Shown one piece after another: positions 25,872 to 35,063 of a stretch of 64,000 nucleotides of DNA; positions within the stretch are counted from its first letter, which is position 1, and each line of letters opens with the position of its first letter. Both the position numbers and the translations under genes were made by a program. The notes under the pieces are model-generated. The model saw only the letters and a program-made list of their open reading frames with translations, was not told the origin of the DNA and searched no databases. The DNA is taken from positions 46,952 through 110,951 of the forward strand of contig KE993461.1 of assembly GCA_000466585.1 (NCBI GenBank). The letters are read 5' to 3'. The stretch is from Clostridiales bacterium oral taxon 876 str. F0540 (GTDB taxonomy: Bacteria > Bacillota > Clostridia > Clostridiales > Clostridiaceae).

Positions 25872-26732
25872 TTACCTTATAGATAAATATAAGAATATAT
25901 AAATATATGTTACAGCACAATCTAGCACTATAGCTGCTGACGTAAAGATTACTGCCTTATTACCAGTAATTAAAAGTCCGAGATAATTATATAAGCTTAT
26001 AATATAAAAGGTAATTCCTATACAAAGTAAAATATTTGCTGCAGTAATACTTATAAAACTTACTATAAAAAATAACATTAATAATATTCCGTAATATAAG
26101 TAAGGGAAAATTAAAGAACTCCAAAGCTTTGCTGAGTCAACGCAAATTTTTAATATTCTCAAGACTATATGAATGATTAAAAACACAACAGTTGAAACTA
26201 AAATTATACCTAATAATGAGTATATAAATGACTTTCCAAAGCTCGCTGGAATATTAATTTCAATATAATAATTCTTTTCAATTAATCCAATTGGGCAAAT
26301 AATTTTTAACAGATCATTTGGAATTGGCAAAGTAAATTTCACTATGCAAGATATTATTAGAGATACAAATATATAGATAAGAGCTGTGAATAGTACTAGA
26401 TTAGAACCAACTGAATCTATAAGTCTATAACCCTCAAGTACAGGAGATTTTAGAAGTCGTATAAAATCCTTTATCCTATAATTTTCTTTCTGGTCACCTT
26501 CATAATGGCTTGAGGTCACATCAATTATGGATAAATCATTTGCATCGCTTTCTTCGACTGTAACCTCTTCTTGCATCTGATTTTGTTCTTTATCATCTAC
26601 GACATCAGAAATATAACTTATCGTTTCCCAGTTATCTTCCAAATTAATTGGTTCTCCTATATAAGCACCGCAATTATAACAGTACCTATCAGTATCTTCT
26701 AAAGCTTTATTGCACTTACGGCATGTATACAT
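25872..26732 (-). CDS. Zinc-ribbon, Yip1-like multi-pass membrane protein
   Basis: 286 aa from ATG 26732 after GAGAGGTG; the longer frame to 26771 lacks a site. N-terminal zinc ribbon (YTCRKCNKALEDTDRYCYNCG), an acidic linker (about 35-85), then five hydrophobic helices between about 110 and 285 in the manner of Yip1/YIF1-type bacterial membrane proteins. It is 25 nt upstream of 24608-25846, so the pair is probably an operon. Substrate or partner unknown. Confidence 0.78.
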   Translation of the reverse strand: MYTCRKCNKALEDTDRYCYNCGAYIGEPINLEDNWETISYISDVVDDKEQNQMQEEVTVEESDANDLSIIDVTSSHYEGDQKENYRIKDFIRLLKSPVLEGYRLIDSVGSNLVLFTALIYIFVSLIISCIVKFTLPIPNDLLKIICPIGLIEKNYYIEINIPASFGKSFIYSLLGIILVSTVVFLIIHIVLRILKICVDSAKLWSSLIFPYLYYGILLMLFFIVSFISITAANILLCIGITFYIISLYNYLGLLITGNKAVIFTSAAIVLDCAVTYIYIFLYLSIR

Positions 26733-26833
26733 ATTACACCTCTCAGAATAATAAATAATTAAAATTATCATTTTCTATTATTTAACATGAATTCAATTAA
26801 TTATGTATTCTACAATTATTGATTAATTCCTCC

Positions 26834-26865
26834 AAAAAACTAAAAAGAGTTGGAAATCCAACTCT
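26834..26865 (-). terminator. Terminator of the second NAGPA-domain gene
   Basis: AGAGTTGG (26846-26853) pairs with CCAACTCT (26858-26865); TTTTTAGTTTTTTGG follows on the minus strand. Confidence 0.85.
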
Positions 26866-26872
26866 AAATTTG

Positions 26873-27871
26873 TTATTTAATTATAAAGGCTGAAGGAAGA
26901 AATCTCTGTCCTGCAGGCGTACTTGGCTTATTTATTAATTTATCCTTATATACCATTGTAGTAGATGATCCACCATCTAAATTAGCAGCATTATACGCTC
27001 CATACTCGAGCATAACATCCTGAACTTCCTTTAAAGTTGCACCAACACTATCGACTCTTCTTCCATCTACCACAAGCATAAGAACAGTACCATCTTTTTT
27101 CTGGCCTATAACTGTTCTCGGTTGTATTCCCCAGCCTCCATTTCCAGATTTTATTGTCGGTTCTCCATTTACAATTAAAAAAGGTCCAAAGGAAACTGCA
27201 TCTCTTATCTTTTTATCTCTTGCTTCCTTGAGTGTATATTGGCCTAATACCAAAACAGAATCTTCATTAAATCCAATTAATCCAAGCCTCTGATTTTCTT
27301 TTCCAAACACAACTTTTCCATCTTGTATAACAAAACCAGTTGGGGTACCTCCAGAACCGCGTCCCCCTTCGTCAGCAAAACCACCGGCATTTATACCTCC
27401 TATTGCATTATAGTATTCCGTCATTTCAGATAGTTTCATTCCTATCTTGCCAAGCTTGTCAGATGTAACAACGCTGACTCTCTTCGGATTGCTTACAATA
27501 AGCATATAGGCTTTGTATTTTTCCGTACTTACATTTTTGAGTTCTACAGTGTCTTTGACTTCATTTGTATTTGTTGTTTTTTCATCCTGTGAACTACCAT
27601 CTGTTTCTTGAGACGCAGATACTTGAATTGCTTCTTCATTTGAATACTTATTTTTATCATCAATTTTATTCTTTTCCATTATTTCACTTATAGTTTTATC
27701 ACTCAAAAATGCTTTAGCAATATACTGATGGCTAAAGGTAGTCATTGCAGTAGTTACAATCATATCCCTTATATTAGTAAAGGGACCGTAATAAACCATG
27801 ACTAAGTCAAAAGTAAATACTACAACAAGCTGAATACATATAAATATCCCTAAGTTTTTTAATATTTTCAA
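26873..27871 (-). CDS. Phosphodiester glycosidase family (NAGPA domain) membrane-anchored protein, paralogue 2
   Basis: 332 aa, TTG start at 27871 with AAAAGG. One N-terminal membrane helix (about 7-28), then a linker and a NAGPA domain: GGINAGGFADEGGRGSGGTPTG near 155, QPRTVIGQKKDGTVLMLVVDGR near 250, ANLDGGSSTTMVY near 293. Shares YYGPFxN and HQYxxxAFLS juxtamembrane motifs with 3332-4366, so the two arose by duplication. Here it has no propeller partner directly downstream. Probable cell-surface glycopolymer enzyme; substrate unknown. Confidence 0.9.
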   Translation of the reverse strand: MKILKNLGIFICIQLVVVFTFDLVMVYYGPFTNIRDMIVTTAMTTFSHQYIAKAFLSDKTISEIMEKNKIDDKNKYSNEEAIQVSASQETDGSSQDEKTTNTNEVKDTVELKNVSTEKYKAYMLIVSNPKRVSVVTSDKLGKIGMKLSEMTEYYNAIGGINAGGFADEGGRGSGGTPTGFVIQDGKVVFGKENQRLGLIGFNEDSVLVLGQYTLKEARDKKIRDAVSFGPFLIVNGEPTIKSGNGGWGIQPRTVIGQKKDGTVLMLVVDGRRVDSVGATLKEVQDVMLEYGAYNAANLDGGSSTTMVYKDKLINKPSTPAGQRFLPSAFIIK

Positions 27872-28074
27872 TAACCTTTTAATACAAATCCCCCCATACC
27901 ATCAATTTCAATATCAACTGTACTTCTAATAAACCATATATAAATAATATCATTTTTGAAGTAAGCTATCTATATAAATTTATTTTGATAAAATAACATA
28001 ATTTGACACATGCATTAAATAATAATAAACTATATAATATATTCAATGTTTTGACTATAAAAAAGGAGAATAAA

Positions 28075-28608
28075 ATGGGTAAAAAGAAAAATATTATACG
28101 AGAATATGGTATATCAATAATTGCAGCTATTATTATAGCGGTTACCTTCAGAACCTATGTTTTTGCAAGAGCTGATGTAGAAGGAAAGTCTATGTACTCA
28201 ACATTAAATGATAAAGATGTATTGTTTGTTGAAAAAATAAGCCTTTTGACTCACAGCTTTAAACATGGTCAGATAGTAATATTTGATTCAGGAAACTTAA
28301 ATAAAGATATATATGTCAAAAGAGTAATTGCAGTAGCAGGCGATGAAATAGAAATTAAAGATGGAATGGTATATTTAAATGGAACAAAGCTTCAAGAAAA
28401 TTATTTAGATAAAAATACAGTAACAAATCCTGGCCCTTTTTTAACTCAGAATGGAAAGTATAAAGTTCCTGAAGGTTACGTATTTGTACTTGGTGATAAT
28501 AGAGGAGACAGCGTTGACAGCAGAATGCTAGGTCCTATTAGTACTAAAGCTTTAAAGGGGCATGTAGTAATTAGGGTTTATCCCTTCAATACTTTCAAGT
28601 TATTCTAA
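28075..28608 (+). CDS. lepB: Signal peptidase I
   Basis: 177 aa from ATG 28075 after AAAGGAG; upstream in-frame ATG 28003 lacks a site. Single N-terminal membrane helix (about 12-30), then the S26 peptidase domain. Catalytic Ser39 in VEGKSMYSTL, catalytic Lys82 in YVKRVIAVAGD, and C-terminal box VLGDNRGDSVDSR. Cleaves Sec signal peptides outside the membrane. Single gene, divergent from the NAGPA gene. Confidence 0.95.
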   Translation: MGKKKNIIREYGISIIAAIIIAVTFRTYVFARADVEGKSMYSTLNDKDVLFVEKISLLTHSFKHGQIVIFDSGNLNKDIYVKRVIAVAGDEIEIKDGMVYLNGTKLQENYLDKNTVTNPGPFLTQNGKYKVPEGYVFVLGDNRGDSVDSRMLGPISTKALKGHVVIRVYPFNTFKLF

Positions 28609-28610
28609 TA

Positions 28611-28660
28611 AAAAACATGCAGCTTATGCATAAAAAATTACATAAGCTGCATGTTTTATT
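28611..28660. terminator. Bidirectional terminator between lepB and the MutS-like gene
   Basis: A 16-bp perfect stem (AAACATGCAGCTTATG at 28613-28628 with its complement at 28641-28656), T-rich on both sides. Confidence 0.9.
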
Positions 28661-30413
28661 TATTGAATAATATATCTACCCTTTTATTTGTGTTTTTAAT
28701 TATTTCCTCAGGATACCCCAGATACTTAAGAAGTTTTATGGCATTTCTTGTTGGAGATACCCCTTTTCTTATTAAATAATCGAATTTTAAGCCTTCATCA
28801 TCTACATCCTCAGTAAAATAGTAGCATTCATATCTTTTGTCTACTTTTTCAGTAAGTTCTAAATCATGCGTTGCAACTATTGGTAAAGAATTATGCTTAA
28901 TAAGATAATCCAGTATTTCAGCAGAGGCACTAATTCTCTCTATAGGGTTTGTTCCTCTAAATATTTCATCAATTATACATAGACATGGCAGTTCTTCATT
29001 ACAGGATTTTACTATTCTTAGTACCGCTTCTGCCTCACCAAGATAGTAGCTCTTACCAACCAGTAAATTATCGCTGGGACTTATAGAGGATAGTATTTTA
29101 AAATAGCTTCCTGTATAGCTTTCTGAAAGACATGTGCATATAGTCTGCGCAAACAAAGCATTTATTCCAAGAGTTCTCAAGAAAGTTGACTTACCTGACA
29201 TATTTGAACCAGTGAGCACAATTCCTCCGTTTTCTATCTTTATAGAGTTAGCCACAGGATTATCAATCAATGGGTGATACATATTAATAATATCCATGTT
29301 TCTCTCTTGCTTATTAAGTACAGGTTCACAATAATAAGCAAGACCTGTTCTATAGGAAGCAATTGATATCAACGCGTCAAGTTCCCCTATAGCAATATAT
29401 ACTTTCCTAAGTTCATCTCTATATTTGGTAAGTTCATCAATAACTGAGTAAAACTTTCTTTCTTTAGTTAAAAATAGTATGTTTAAGTATTCAACTATAA
29501 CGTCTCCGCCTTCAACAGAAGCTACCATTGCTGCACTTTTACTTGACTTAATATTTTTAGTGTTAGATACAAATATGTCCTTATAATAGCTTGGAAGGCT
29601 ATCGTCAATAGTACCAAGTCTTTTTGCGGTATTAACTAAACTGCCCAGATATGTCATAGAGTCCACATGACAGCTTATTTGATCTCTGAACTTATTGTTG
29701 ATAAACATGTTTATTATAAGTACAAACACTAAGTAGAATCCAAAAACACCACCATAGAAAGGTATCATAACTATAAGTATAACCGGAATTATAGCCATAA
29801 AGTTAAAAAAGTACTTTAAGTTGCTCTTAGGTGGCAGCTTTCCCCATAAAAATTCTGTTATTGTATTTTTGCGCTGTCTTCCCATCCAATATAATTCTGT
29901 TTGAACCTTGTCCCTTAAATCTTTGTTGTTTTGAAAGAAATTTATTATTTGCTTTCTTCTTATCAAGATGTCTTCATCGAATACAGGATTTCTTAACATA
30001 CTGTAAAGAATCTGCTCTCCAGGAGTAGAAAGAGTCCTGTCAATCACTTCAAAAACTTTATCCAAGGTAAAATCTTCAAAAGTTTGATTGTCAATGAAAA
30101 ACTCATTTGATTCTTCGACGCATAAGAATTCATATAATTTCCTGATATCCTTAAAATTTCTTTTTCTATCTTCTTTCTTGCCCCAGCTACTTTTTATATG
30201 ATATAAAGCTCTATATTTAAGCATTCTTCCCCTGAAGTAAAATGACATAAATAAGAATGGAATTATCAAAATGAAACCATAATAATACTGCTTTCCCAAC
30301 TGTTCACCCATAATATATGAAAAATAAGCTGTAAATGCAGATAAAACGATAAAGCCCCACATAAAAAATTTCATATTTTTTTCTTTTGTCAATAAAACCT
30401 GATTTTTATCCAT
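28656..30413 (-). CDS. Membrane-associated MutS-like ATPase
   Basis: 585 aa. Two N-terminal hydrophobic helices (about 15-58) and another pair near 195-235 set it apart from true MutS. The clamp/lever region follows, then the MutS ATPase domain: Walker A TGSNMSGKSTFLRTLGIN near 395, Walker B CLCIIDEIFRGTNPIERISA near 475, ATHDLEL switch near 520. The mismatch-recognition domain (Phe-x-Glu) is absent, so classical mismatch repair is unlikely. Similar proteins are usually annotated loosely as MutS family; what they act on is unknown. Monocistronic, ATG 30413 after AAGGGG. Confidence 0.88.
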   Translation of the reverse strand: MDKNQVLLTKEKNMKFFMWGFIVLSAFTAYFSYIMGEQLGKQYYYGFILIIPFLFMSFYFRGRMLKYRALYHIKSSWGKKEDRKRNFKDIRKLYEFLCVEESNEFFIDNQTFEDFTLDKVFEVIDRTLSTPGEQILYSMLRNPVFDEDILIRRKQIINFFQNNKDLRDKVQTELYWMGRQRKNTITEFLWGKLPPKSNLKYFFNFMAIIPVILIVMIPFYGGVFGFYLVFVLIINMFINNKFRDQISCHVDSMTYLGSLVNTAKRLGTIDDSLPSYYKDIFVSNTKNIKSSKSAAMVASVEGGDVIVEYLNILFLTKERKFYSVIDELTKYRDELRKVYIAIGELDALISIASYRTGLAYYCEPVLNKQERNMDIINMYHPLIDNPVANSIKIENGGIVLTGSNMSGKSTFLRTLGINALFAQTICTCLSESYTGSYFKILSSISPSDNLLVGKSYYLGEAEAVLRIVKSCNEELPCLCIIDEIFRGTNPIERISASAEILDYLIKHNSLPIVATHDLELTEKVDKRYECYYFTEDVDDEGLKFDYLIRKGVSPTRNAIKLLKYLGYPEEIIKNTNKRVDILFNK

Positions 30414-30485
30414 AGTATTACCCCTTAACTTATATTACCCAAAATTTACATACAATAACTATATACTAATATGATTAACTTTGCA

Positions 30486-30511
30486 ATAAAAAGGCAGTCA
30501 TAAAGACCGCC
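30486..30511 (-). terminator. Terminator of asnB
   Basis: GGCAGTC (30493-30499) pairs with GACCGCC (30505-30511), followed by TTTTTATTG on the minus strand. Confidence 0.8.
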
Positions 30512-30519
30512 TGATAGAA

Positions 30520-32361
30520 TTACTGTATTCTTACTTTATATTTTTCAAGCCATAAGTTAATCTGAATTAAATATGCAAGCAGCTGTGGACCGGCCATAAG
30601 CTGTCCATACCATGGTTTTTCAAAGGACTTTCCTCCTGTAGCAATTATTTCGTTTACCTTTTCCTTGTCAATTAAGTTTAATATAGGTGAGTTTTTATTA
30701 TCAAGTATTTCTCTCATCCAATTTTGAACAACCATTAAATATTCAGGACTATGAGTTTTAGGATATGGACTCTTTCTTCTATACAAAACATCATGTGGCA
30801 GTATGCCATTTAAAGCTCTCCTTAATAGACCTTTTTCTATATTATCACAGTATTTTATTTCCCAAGGAATATTATAGGCATATTCTACAATTCTATAGTC
30901 TGCAAAAGGTACACGAACCTCTAAACTGTTTGACATGCTCATCCTGTCTTTTCGATTTAAAAGTGTTATCATAAACCACTTTATATTCAAATAGAACATT
31001 TCTCTCATTCTGTGTTCTCTATCTGATTCTCCACTAAGTCTTTCCACCTTCCTGATAGAGTCTTCATATTTAGATTTAGAAAATTCCTCCAACGGAAGAG
31101 ACTTAAGCTCCTTTGAAAGTATATCTTTTCTTGTATTGACATATCTGGACCATGGAAAATTATTGCCATTTATATCTTCTTCTCTTCTAAACCAAGGATA
31201 TCCTCCAAATATTTCATCTGCGCACTCCCCTGATAAAGCTACTACGGCATCTTTTCTTACTTCTTTGCAAAATAAATATAAAGATGAATCTATATCAGCC
31301 ATCCCGGGCAAATCACTTGCAAGAACAGCAGCTTCTAAAGCAGCAGCTACATCCTCGTTACTTACCAATATGTTGTGATGCCTGCTTTCTATATACTTAC
31401 TCATTATCTGTATAAAAGCTCCGTCAGAGTTAGGCTGAAATTCACTTGCTTTAAAATATTTATCATTGTCAATATAATCTATTGAATAGGTATTTAATAT
31501 ACCTAAATTATTATTTTTAAAGTAATTTGCAGCTATTGAAGATATAGCGCTTGAGTCTAATCCTCCAGATAAGAATGTGCACACAGGAACATCTGCCCCT
31601 AGCTGTCTTTCAACAGCATCAACAAGAAGATTTCTTGTATGTTCTACTGTTTGCTCCATATTTTCCTCATGAGGTCTGCTTTCAAGTTTCCAGTATTCCC
31701 ACATATTTATTCCCACAGAGTTGTAAACCATACAATGAGCTGGCGGTACTTCTTTAATACCTTTAAATATTCCGCTGCCAAGAGAGCGAGCTGGCCCTAG
31801 AGAAAATATCTCAAGCAGTCCATCCTTATCTAAGATCGGCTCTACTTCAGGGTGAGCCAGCAAAGCCTTAATTTCAGAAGCAAATATCAAGGAATTGTTT
31901 TTTTGTGTATAGAATAATGGTTTAACTCCAAGTGGATCCCTTGCTAAAAACAAATTGTTCCTGCTTTCATCCCAAATACCAAAGGCATAGATTCCGTTGA
32001 TATATTTTACACACTCAGTTCCCCAAGCTATATATGCTGTTAACAGTACTTCTGTATCTGAATAAGATTTAAATTGGAGCCCAAGAGCCTTGAGCTTATT
32101 TCTAACTTCCTCTGTATTATAGAGTTCACCATTATACACTATTGTATAAACATTTTCCCCTAATTTCTTTGTCATAGGCTGAGCTCCGCCGGATGGATCT
32201 ACTACAACCAGCCTTCTATGACCAAGTAAAGCATGTTTTGAACTATAAATATTTCCATCATCAGGACCACGTTTTTGTAGTGTTTTAATCATTCCTGCCA
32301 TTATATTTTTTTCATTTGCCAGCTGTCTTTCAAAGTTGATCCAGCCTGCTATACCACACAT
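30520..32361 (-). CDS. asnB: Asparagine synthetase (glutamine-hydrolysing)
   Basis: 613 aa. Begins MCGIAGW, so Cys2 becomes the N-terminal nucleophile of the class II glutaminase domain (1-200; HRRLVVVD, YNGELYN, SYSDTEVLL). The synthetase domain has the PP-loop SFLSGGLDSSA-type motif near 263 and a conserved EVRVPFAD near 495. Makes asparagine from aspartate, glutamine and ATP; some homologues amidate peptidoglycan or lipid II instead, which cannot be excluded. ATG 32361 after AGGAGATG. Confidence 0.93.
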   Translation of the reverse strand: MCGIAGWINFERQLANEKNIMAGMIKTLQKRGPDDGNIYSSKHALLGHRRLVVVDPSGGAQPMTKKLGENVYTIVYNGELYNTEEVRNKLKALGLQFKSYSDTEVLLTAYIAWGTECVKYINGIYAFGIWDESRNNLFLARDPLGVKPLFYTQKNNSLIFASEIKALLAHPEVEPILDKDGLLEIFSLGPARSLGSGIFKGIKEVPPAHCMVYNSVGINMWEYWKLESRPHEENMEQTVEHTRNLLVDAVERQLGADVPVCTFLSGGLDSSAISSIAANYFKNNNLGILNTYSIDYIDNDKYFKASEFQPNSDGAFIQIMSKYIESRHHNILVSNEDVAAALEAAVLASDLPGMADIDSSLYLFCKEVRKDAVVALSGECADEIFGGYPWFRREEDINGNNFPWSRYVNTRKDILSKELKSLPLEEFSKSKYEDSIRKVERLSGESDREHRMREMFYLNIKWFMITLLNRKDRMSMSNSLEVRVPFADYRIVEYAYNIPWEIKYCDNIEKGLLRRALNGILPHDVLYRRKSPYPKTHSPEYLMVVQNWMREILDNKNSPILNLIDKEKVNEIIATGGKSFEKPWYGQLMAGPQLLAYLIQINLWLEKYKVRIQ

Positions 32362-32631
32362 AGTATCATCTCCTAAAAATCAAATTTCATATTATTCCTT
32401 ATTATTTTATGAAACTCGCATTAAGCTGTGCTTGACTTTAATCATTTAACCAAAACTTAATATAATGCACCCAATTTCAATTTAATATTTTTTATAGCCT
32501 TTTTTGTATTATTTGCAACATTACTTCAAATTTAGAAGGATTATTTAATTCATTGTAGAATTGTATATAGTCACTATATCAATAAACTAATTTATAGATG
32601 CAAATTCCAAAGTCAAATTGGAGGCATAATT

Positions 32632-33765
32632 ATGAGACTTGTTCCAATTGAATGTGTTAGAGATGGAAGCTACTTAGCAAAAACAATATATGACAATGAC
32701 GGAAGAGTACTATTAAGAGAAGGTGTTAAGTTAAACGACGTTTTTATACGAAGAATAAAGCTAATAAAGGTTTTTTCTGTTTACATAAACGATGAATACA
32801 GTGACAATATTATTGAAGACGTTATAAAGCCTGAATTGAGACAAAAAGCTATAAAAACTATTAAAGATACTTTTGTAAGCTTTGAGAAATATACTCTATA
32901 TAAATCAGGAAAAAGTTTAAGCGCTGGGAAAGAAAGCGATTTTATAAAGGAAAGGCAAAAATACTTCCAATCAATAGGGGATATAGCCGATAATATACTA
33001 GATGAAATATTATCCCAAAAGAACGTTCTAATAAATGTTGTAGATATAAAAAATATGGACAGCTATACTTATCAGCACAGTGTTAATGTAGCTGTATTAT
33101 CATTAATAATAGGGCTTCAGCTTCAATTAAATAAATATGAGCTTTATTCTTTATGTATGGGTGCCTTGATGCATGATATTGGAAAAGTTTTTATTCCTAA
33201 AGAAATTATATTAAAGTATGATAAGCTTACCGAAAAAGAATTTAACATAGTTATGGAGCATCCTCAAAAGGGCTATGATTATTTAAAAGGCAGCTCAGAT
33301 ATTTCCGCTACTTCAAGAATTATAGCACTGCAGCACCATGAACGAATCAACGGGCAAGGTTACCCTGAAGGAAGAAAGGGAAGTGAAATAAACAAGCTTG
33401 CAAAAATTGTTGCTATAGCTGATGTATATGATGCTTTAACTTCTGACAGACCTCATAGGAGAGCATTAAGTCCTAATGAAGCACTTGAATTTATTATGGC
33501 AAGCGGGGATACACTTTTTGATTATGATATGGTTCTTGCTTTTTCTAAAGCTGTTGTTCCTTATCCTGAGGGTACATTAATTGTACTTACCAACGGAGAT
33601 ATAGCTGTAGTTGAGAAAAATCGGCCCAATTTTCCCTTAAGACCATTAATAAGGATTGTCCGAGCAAACGATGGTACACATAAAAATATCACTGTGGACT
33701 TAATGGAAAACTTGGGCATTGTGATTGAGGGAGTCCAATACGATATTCCTGAATTTAATAATTAA
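32632..33765 (+). CDS. HD-GYP domain protein (probable c-di-GMP phosphodiesterase)
   Basis: 377 aa, ATG 32632 after GGAGGC. Short N-terminal DUF3391-like region, then an HD-GYP domain (about 130-310): YQHSVNVAVLS, MHDIGKVFIPKEIILK (HD pair), HPQKGYDYLK, QHHERINGQGYPEG (GYP motif) and IVAIADVYDALTSDRPHR. Metal-ligand residues are intact, so hydrolysis of cyclic dinucleotide is likely; which one is unproven. No sensory or membrane domain, so it acts in the cytoplasm. Single gene with terminator. Confidence 0.92.
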   Translation: MRLVPIECVRDGSYLAKTIYDNDGRVLLREGVKLNDVFIRRIKLIKVFSVYINDEYSDNIIEDVIKPELRQKAIKTIKDTFVSFEKYTLYKSGKSLSAGKESDFIKERQKYFQSIGDIADNILDEILSQKNVLINVVDIKNMDSYTYQHSVNVAVLSLIIGLQLQLNKYELYSLCMGALMHDIGKVFIPKEIILKYDKLTEKEFNIVMEHPQKGYDYLKGSSDISATSRIIALQHHERINGQGYPEGRKGSEINKLAKIVAIADVYDALTSDRPHRRALSPNEALEFIMASGDTLFDYDMVLAFSKAVVPYPEGTLIVLTNGDIAVVEKNRPNFPLRPLIRIVRANDGTHKNITVDLMENLGIVIEGVQYDIPEFNN

Positions 33766-33778
33766 ACTTTCACAAAAT

Positions 33779-33812
33779 ATAAAGGACTGAGTACTTGCTC
33801 AGTCCTTTATCA
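33779..33812. terminator. Terminator between HD-GYP gene and tsaD
   Basis: AAAGGACTGAG (33781-33791) pairs with CTCAGTCCTTT (33798-33808) with a 6-base loop; AT-rich tails on both sides. Confidence 0.85.
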
Positions 33813-33851
33813 ATATATTCTATAACACTTTTATAATTTTTATCTTAATGT

Positions 33852-34871
33852 TTATCTCTCGCCTAGCTTAAGATTTGGAACAGCATTTAAAGTTAATTCA
33901 GCAGTTCTTCCATTTATATATTCAAAGTAGGCTGCACTTCCTATCATGGCTGCATTATCCGTACAAAGCACAGGCGCTGGAAAAAGAATCTTTATACCAT
34001 GCTTTTGCCCCTCATTTATGAGTGAAGCTCTCAAAGTTGAGTTTGAAGCAACGCCTCCTGCTATAGCTATCTTATCAACATTCTTCATCCTGCAAGTTTT
34101 TATAACATTATCAACCAGCACATCTACCAAAGCCTTTTGAAATGACGCAGCAACATCTGCTCTGTTTATTTCCTGTCCGGTCATTTCAGCTTTGTTAAGA
34201 TAATTTAAAACTGCAGACTTTAGTCCGCTAAAAGAAAAATCAAGAGTATCATCATGAAAATTAGCCCTCGGAAATTTAATAGCTTCAGCATTTCCTTCCT
34301 TTGAAAGCTTATCTATTTTTGGTCCGCCGGGATATCCTAATCCAATTGCTCTTGCAACCTTATCATAAGCTTCACCGGCAGCATCATCTCTTGTCTGTCC
34401 TATAACTTCGAACTTACCATAATCCTTCATATATACAATAAAACTATGTCCCCCTGAAACTACGAGGCAAACAAAGGGCGGTTTTAAATCCTTATGCTCA
34501 ATGAAATTAGCACAAATATGTCCTTCTATATGATTAACGCCTATAAGAGGCTTACCGATAGAGTATGCCAAAGATTTTGCATACTGCATGCCTACTAGGA
34601 GAGCTCCAACTAAACCAGGTCCATAGGTAACCCCAACGGCATCTATATCATCAAGCTTTAACTTGGCCTCATCTATAGCTTCCTGTACAACTGCACTTAT
34701 TACCTCTATATGCTTTCTGGAAGCCACTTCAGGAACTACTCCTCCAAACTTTGTATGTATATCAATTTGTGATGCTATCACATTCGAAAGTACCTCTCTT
34801 CCGTTAACTACAACTGCTGCCGAGGTCTCATCACAACTTGATTCTATAGCTAGTATTTTTATATCCTTCAT
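33852..34871 (-). CDS. tsaD: tRNA N6-adenosine threonylcarbamoyltransferase TsaD
   Basis: 339 aa from ATG 34871 (GAAAGGAG site, itself part of a repeat copy). ASKHA-fold ATPase with ILAIESSCDETSAAVV at the start, the iron/zinc ligands in GVNHIEGHICA near 112, and GGVASNSTLR near 272. With TsaB and TsaE it transfers threonylcarbamoyl to A37 of ANN-decoding tRNAs (t6A). Its partners tsaE and tsaB are 10 kb away at 44604-45772. Confidence 0.97.
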   Translation of the reverse strand: MKDIKILAIESSCDETSAAVVVNGREVLSNVIASQIDIHTKFGGVVPEVASRKHIEVISAVVQEAIDEAKLKLDDIDAVGVTYGPGLVGALLVGMQYAKSLAYSIGKPLIGVNHIEGHICANFIEHKDLKPPFVCLVVSGGHSFIVYMKDYGKFEVIGQTRDDAAGEAYDKVARAIGLGYPGGPKIDKLSKEGNAEAIKFPRANFHDDTLDFSFSGLKSAVLNYLNKAEMTGQEINRADVAASFQKALVDVLVDNVIKTCRMKNVDKIAIAGGVASNSTLRASLINEGQKHGIKILFPAPVLCTDNAAMIGSAAYFEYINGRTAELTLNAVPNLKLGER

Positions 34872-34879
34872 TGTTATTT

Positions 34880-34934
34880 CTCCTTTCACTCGAAACACTG
34901 AGTAATTTAAAAGCCTTGCTCCGCTCCTTAACTG
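34880..34934 (-). repeat. Third copy of the ribosome-site-carrying repeat, upstream of tsaD
   Basis: Minus-strand tail AGTGTTTCGAGTGAAAGGAG matches the unit at 1991-2010 except for two or fewer changes, preceded by GGAGCGGAGCAAG. As there, its end is the ribosome site of the following gene. Confidence 0.7.
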
Positions 34935-35063
34935 CGTATTAAATCTATTTATATATTTTGCACCGTTTATAACATTTATCAACTAGACTTTATTATACAC
35001 AGAAACATATGTTATAATCAATAAATCAAGTATATATTGTTAAATTATAATAAGGAGCAGTTT

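Noticed and set aside
32362..32631. Regulatory RNA upstream of asnB / HD-GYP
   Set aside because: AT-rich spacer with no stable stems, T-box motif or conserved riboswitch core visible.
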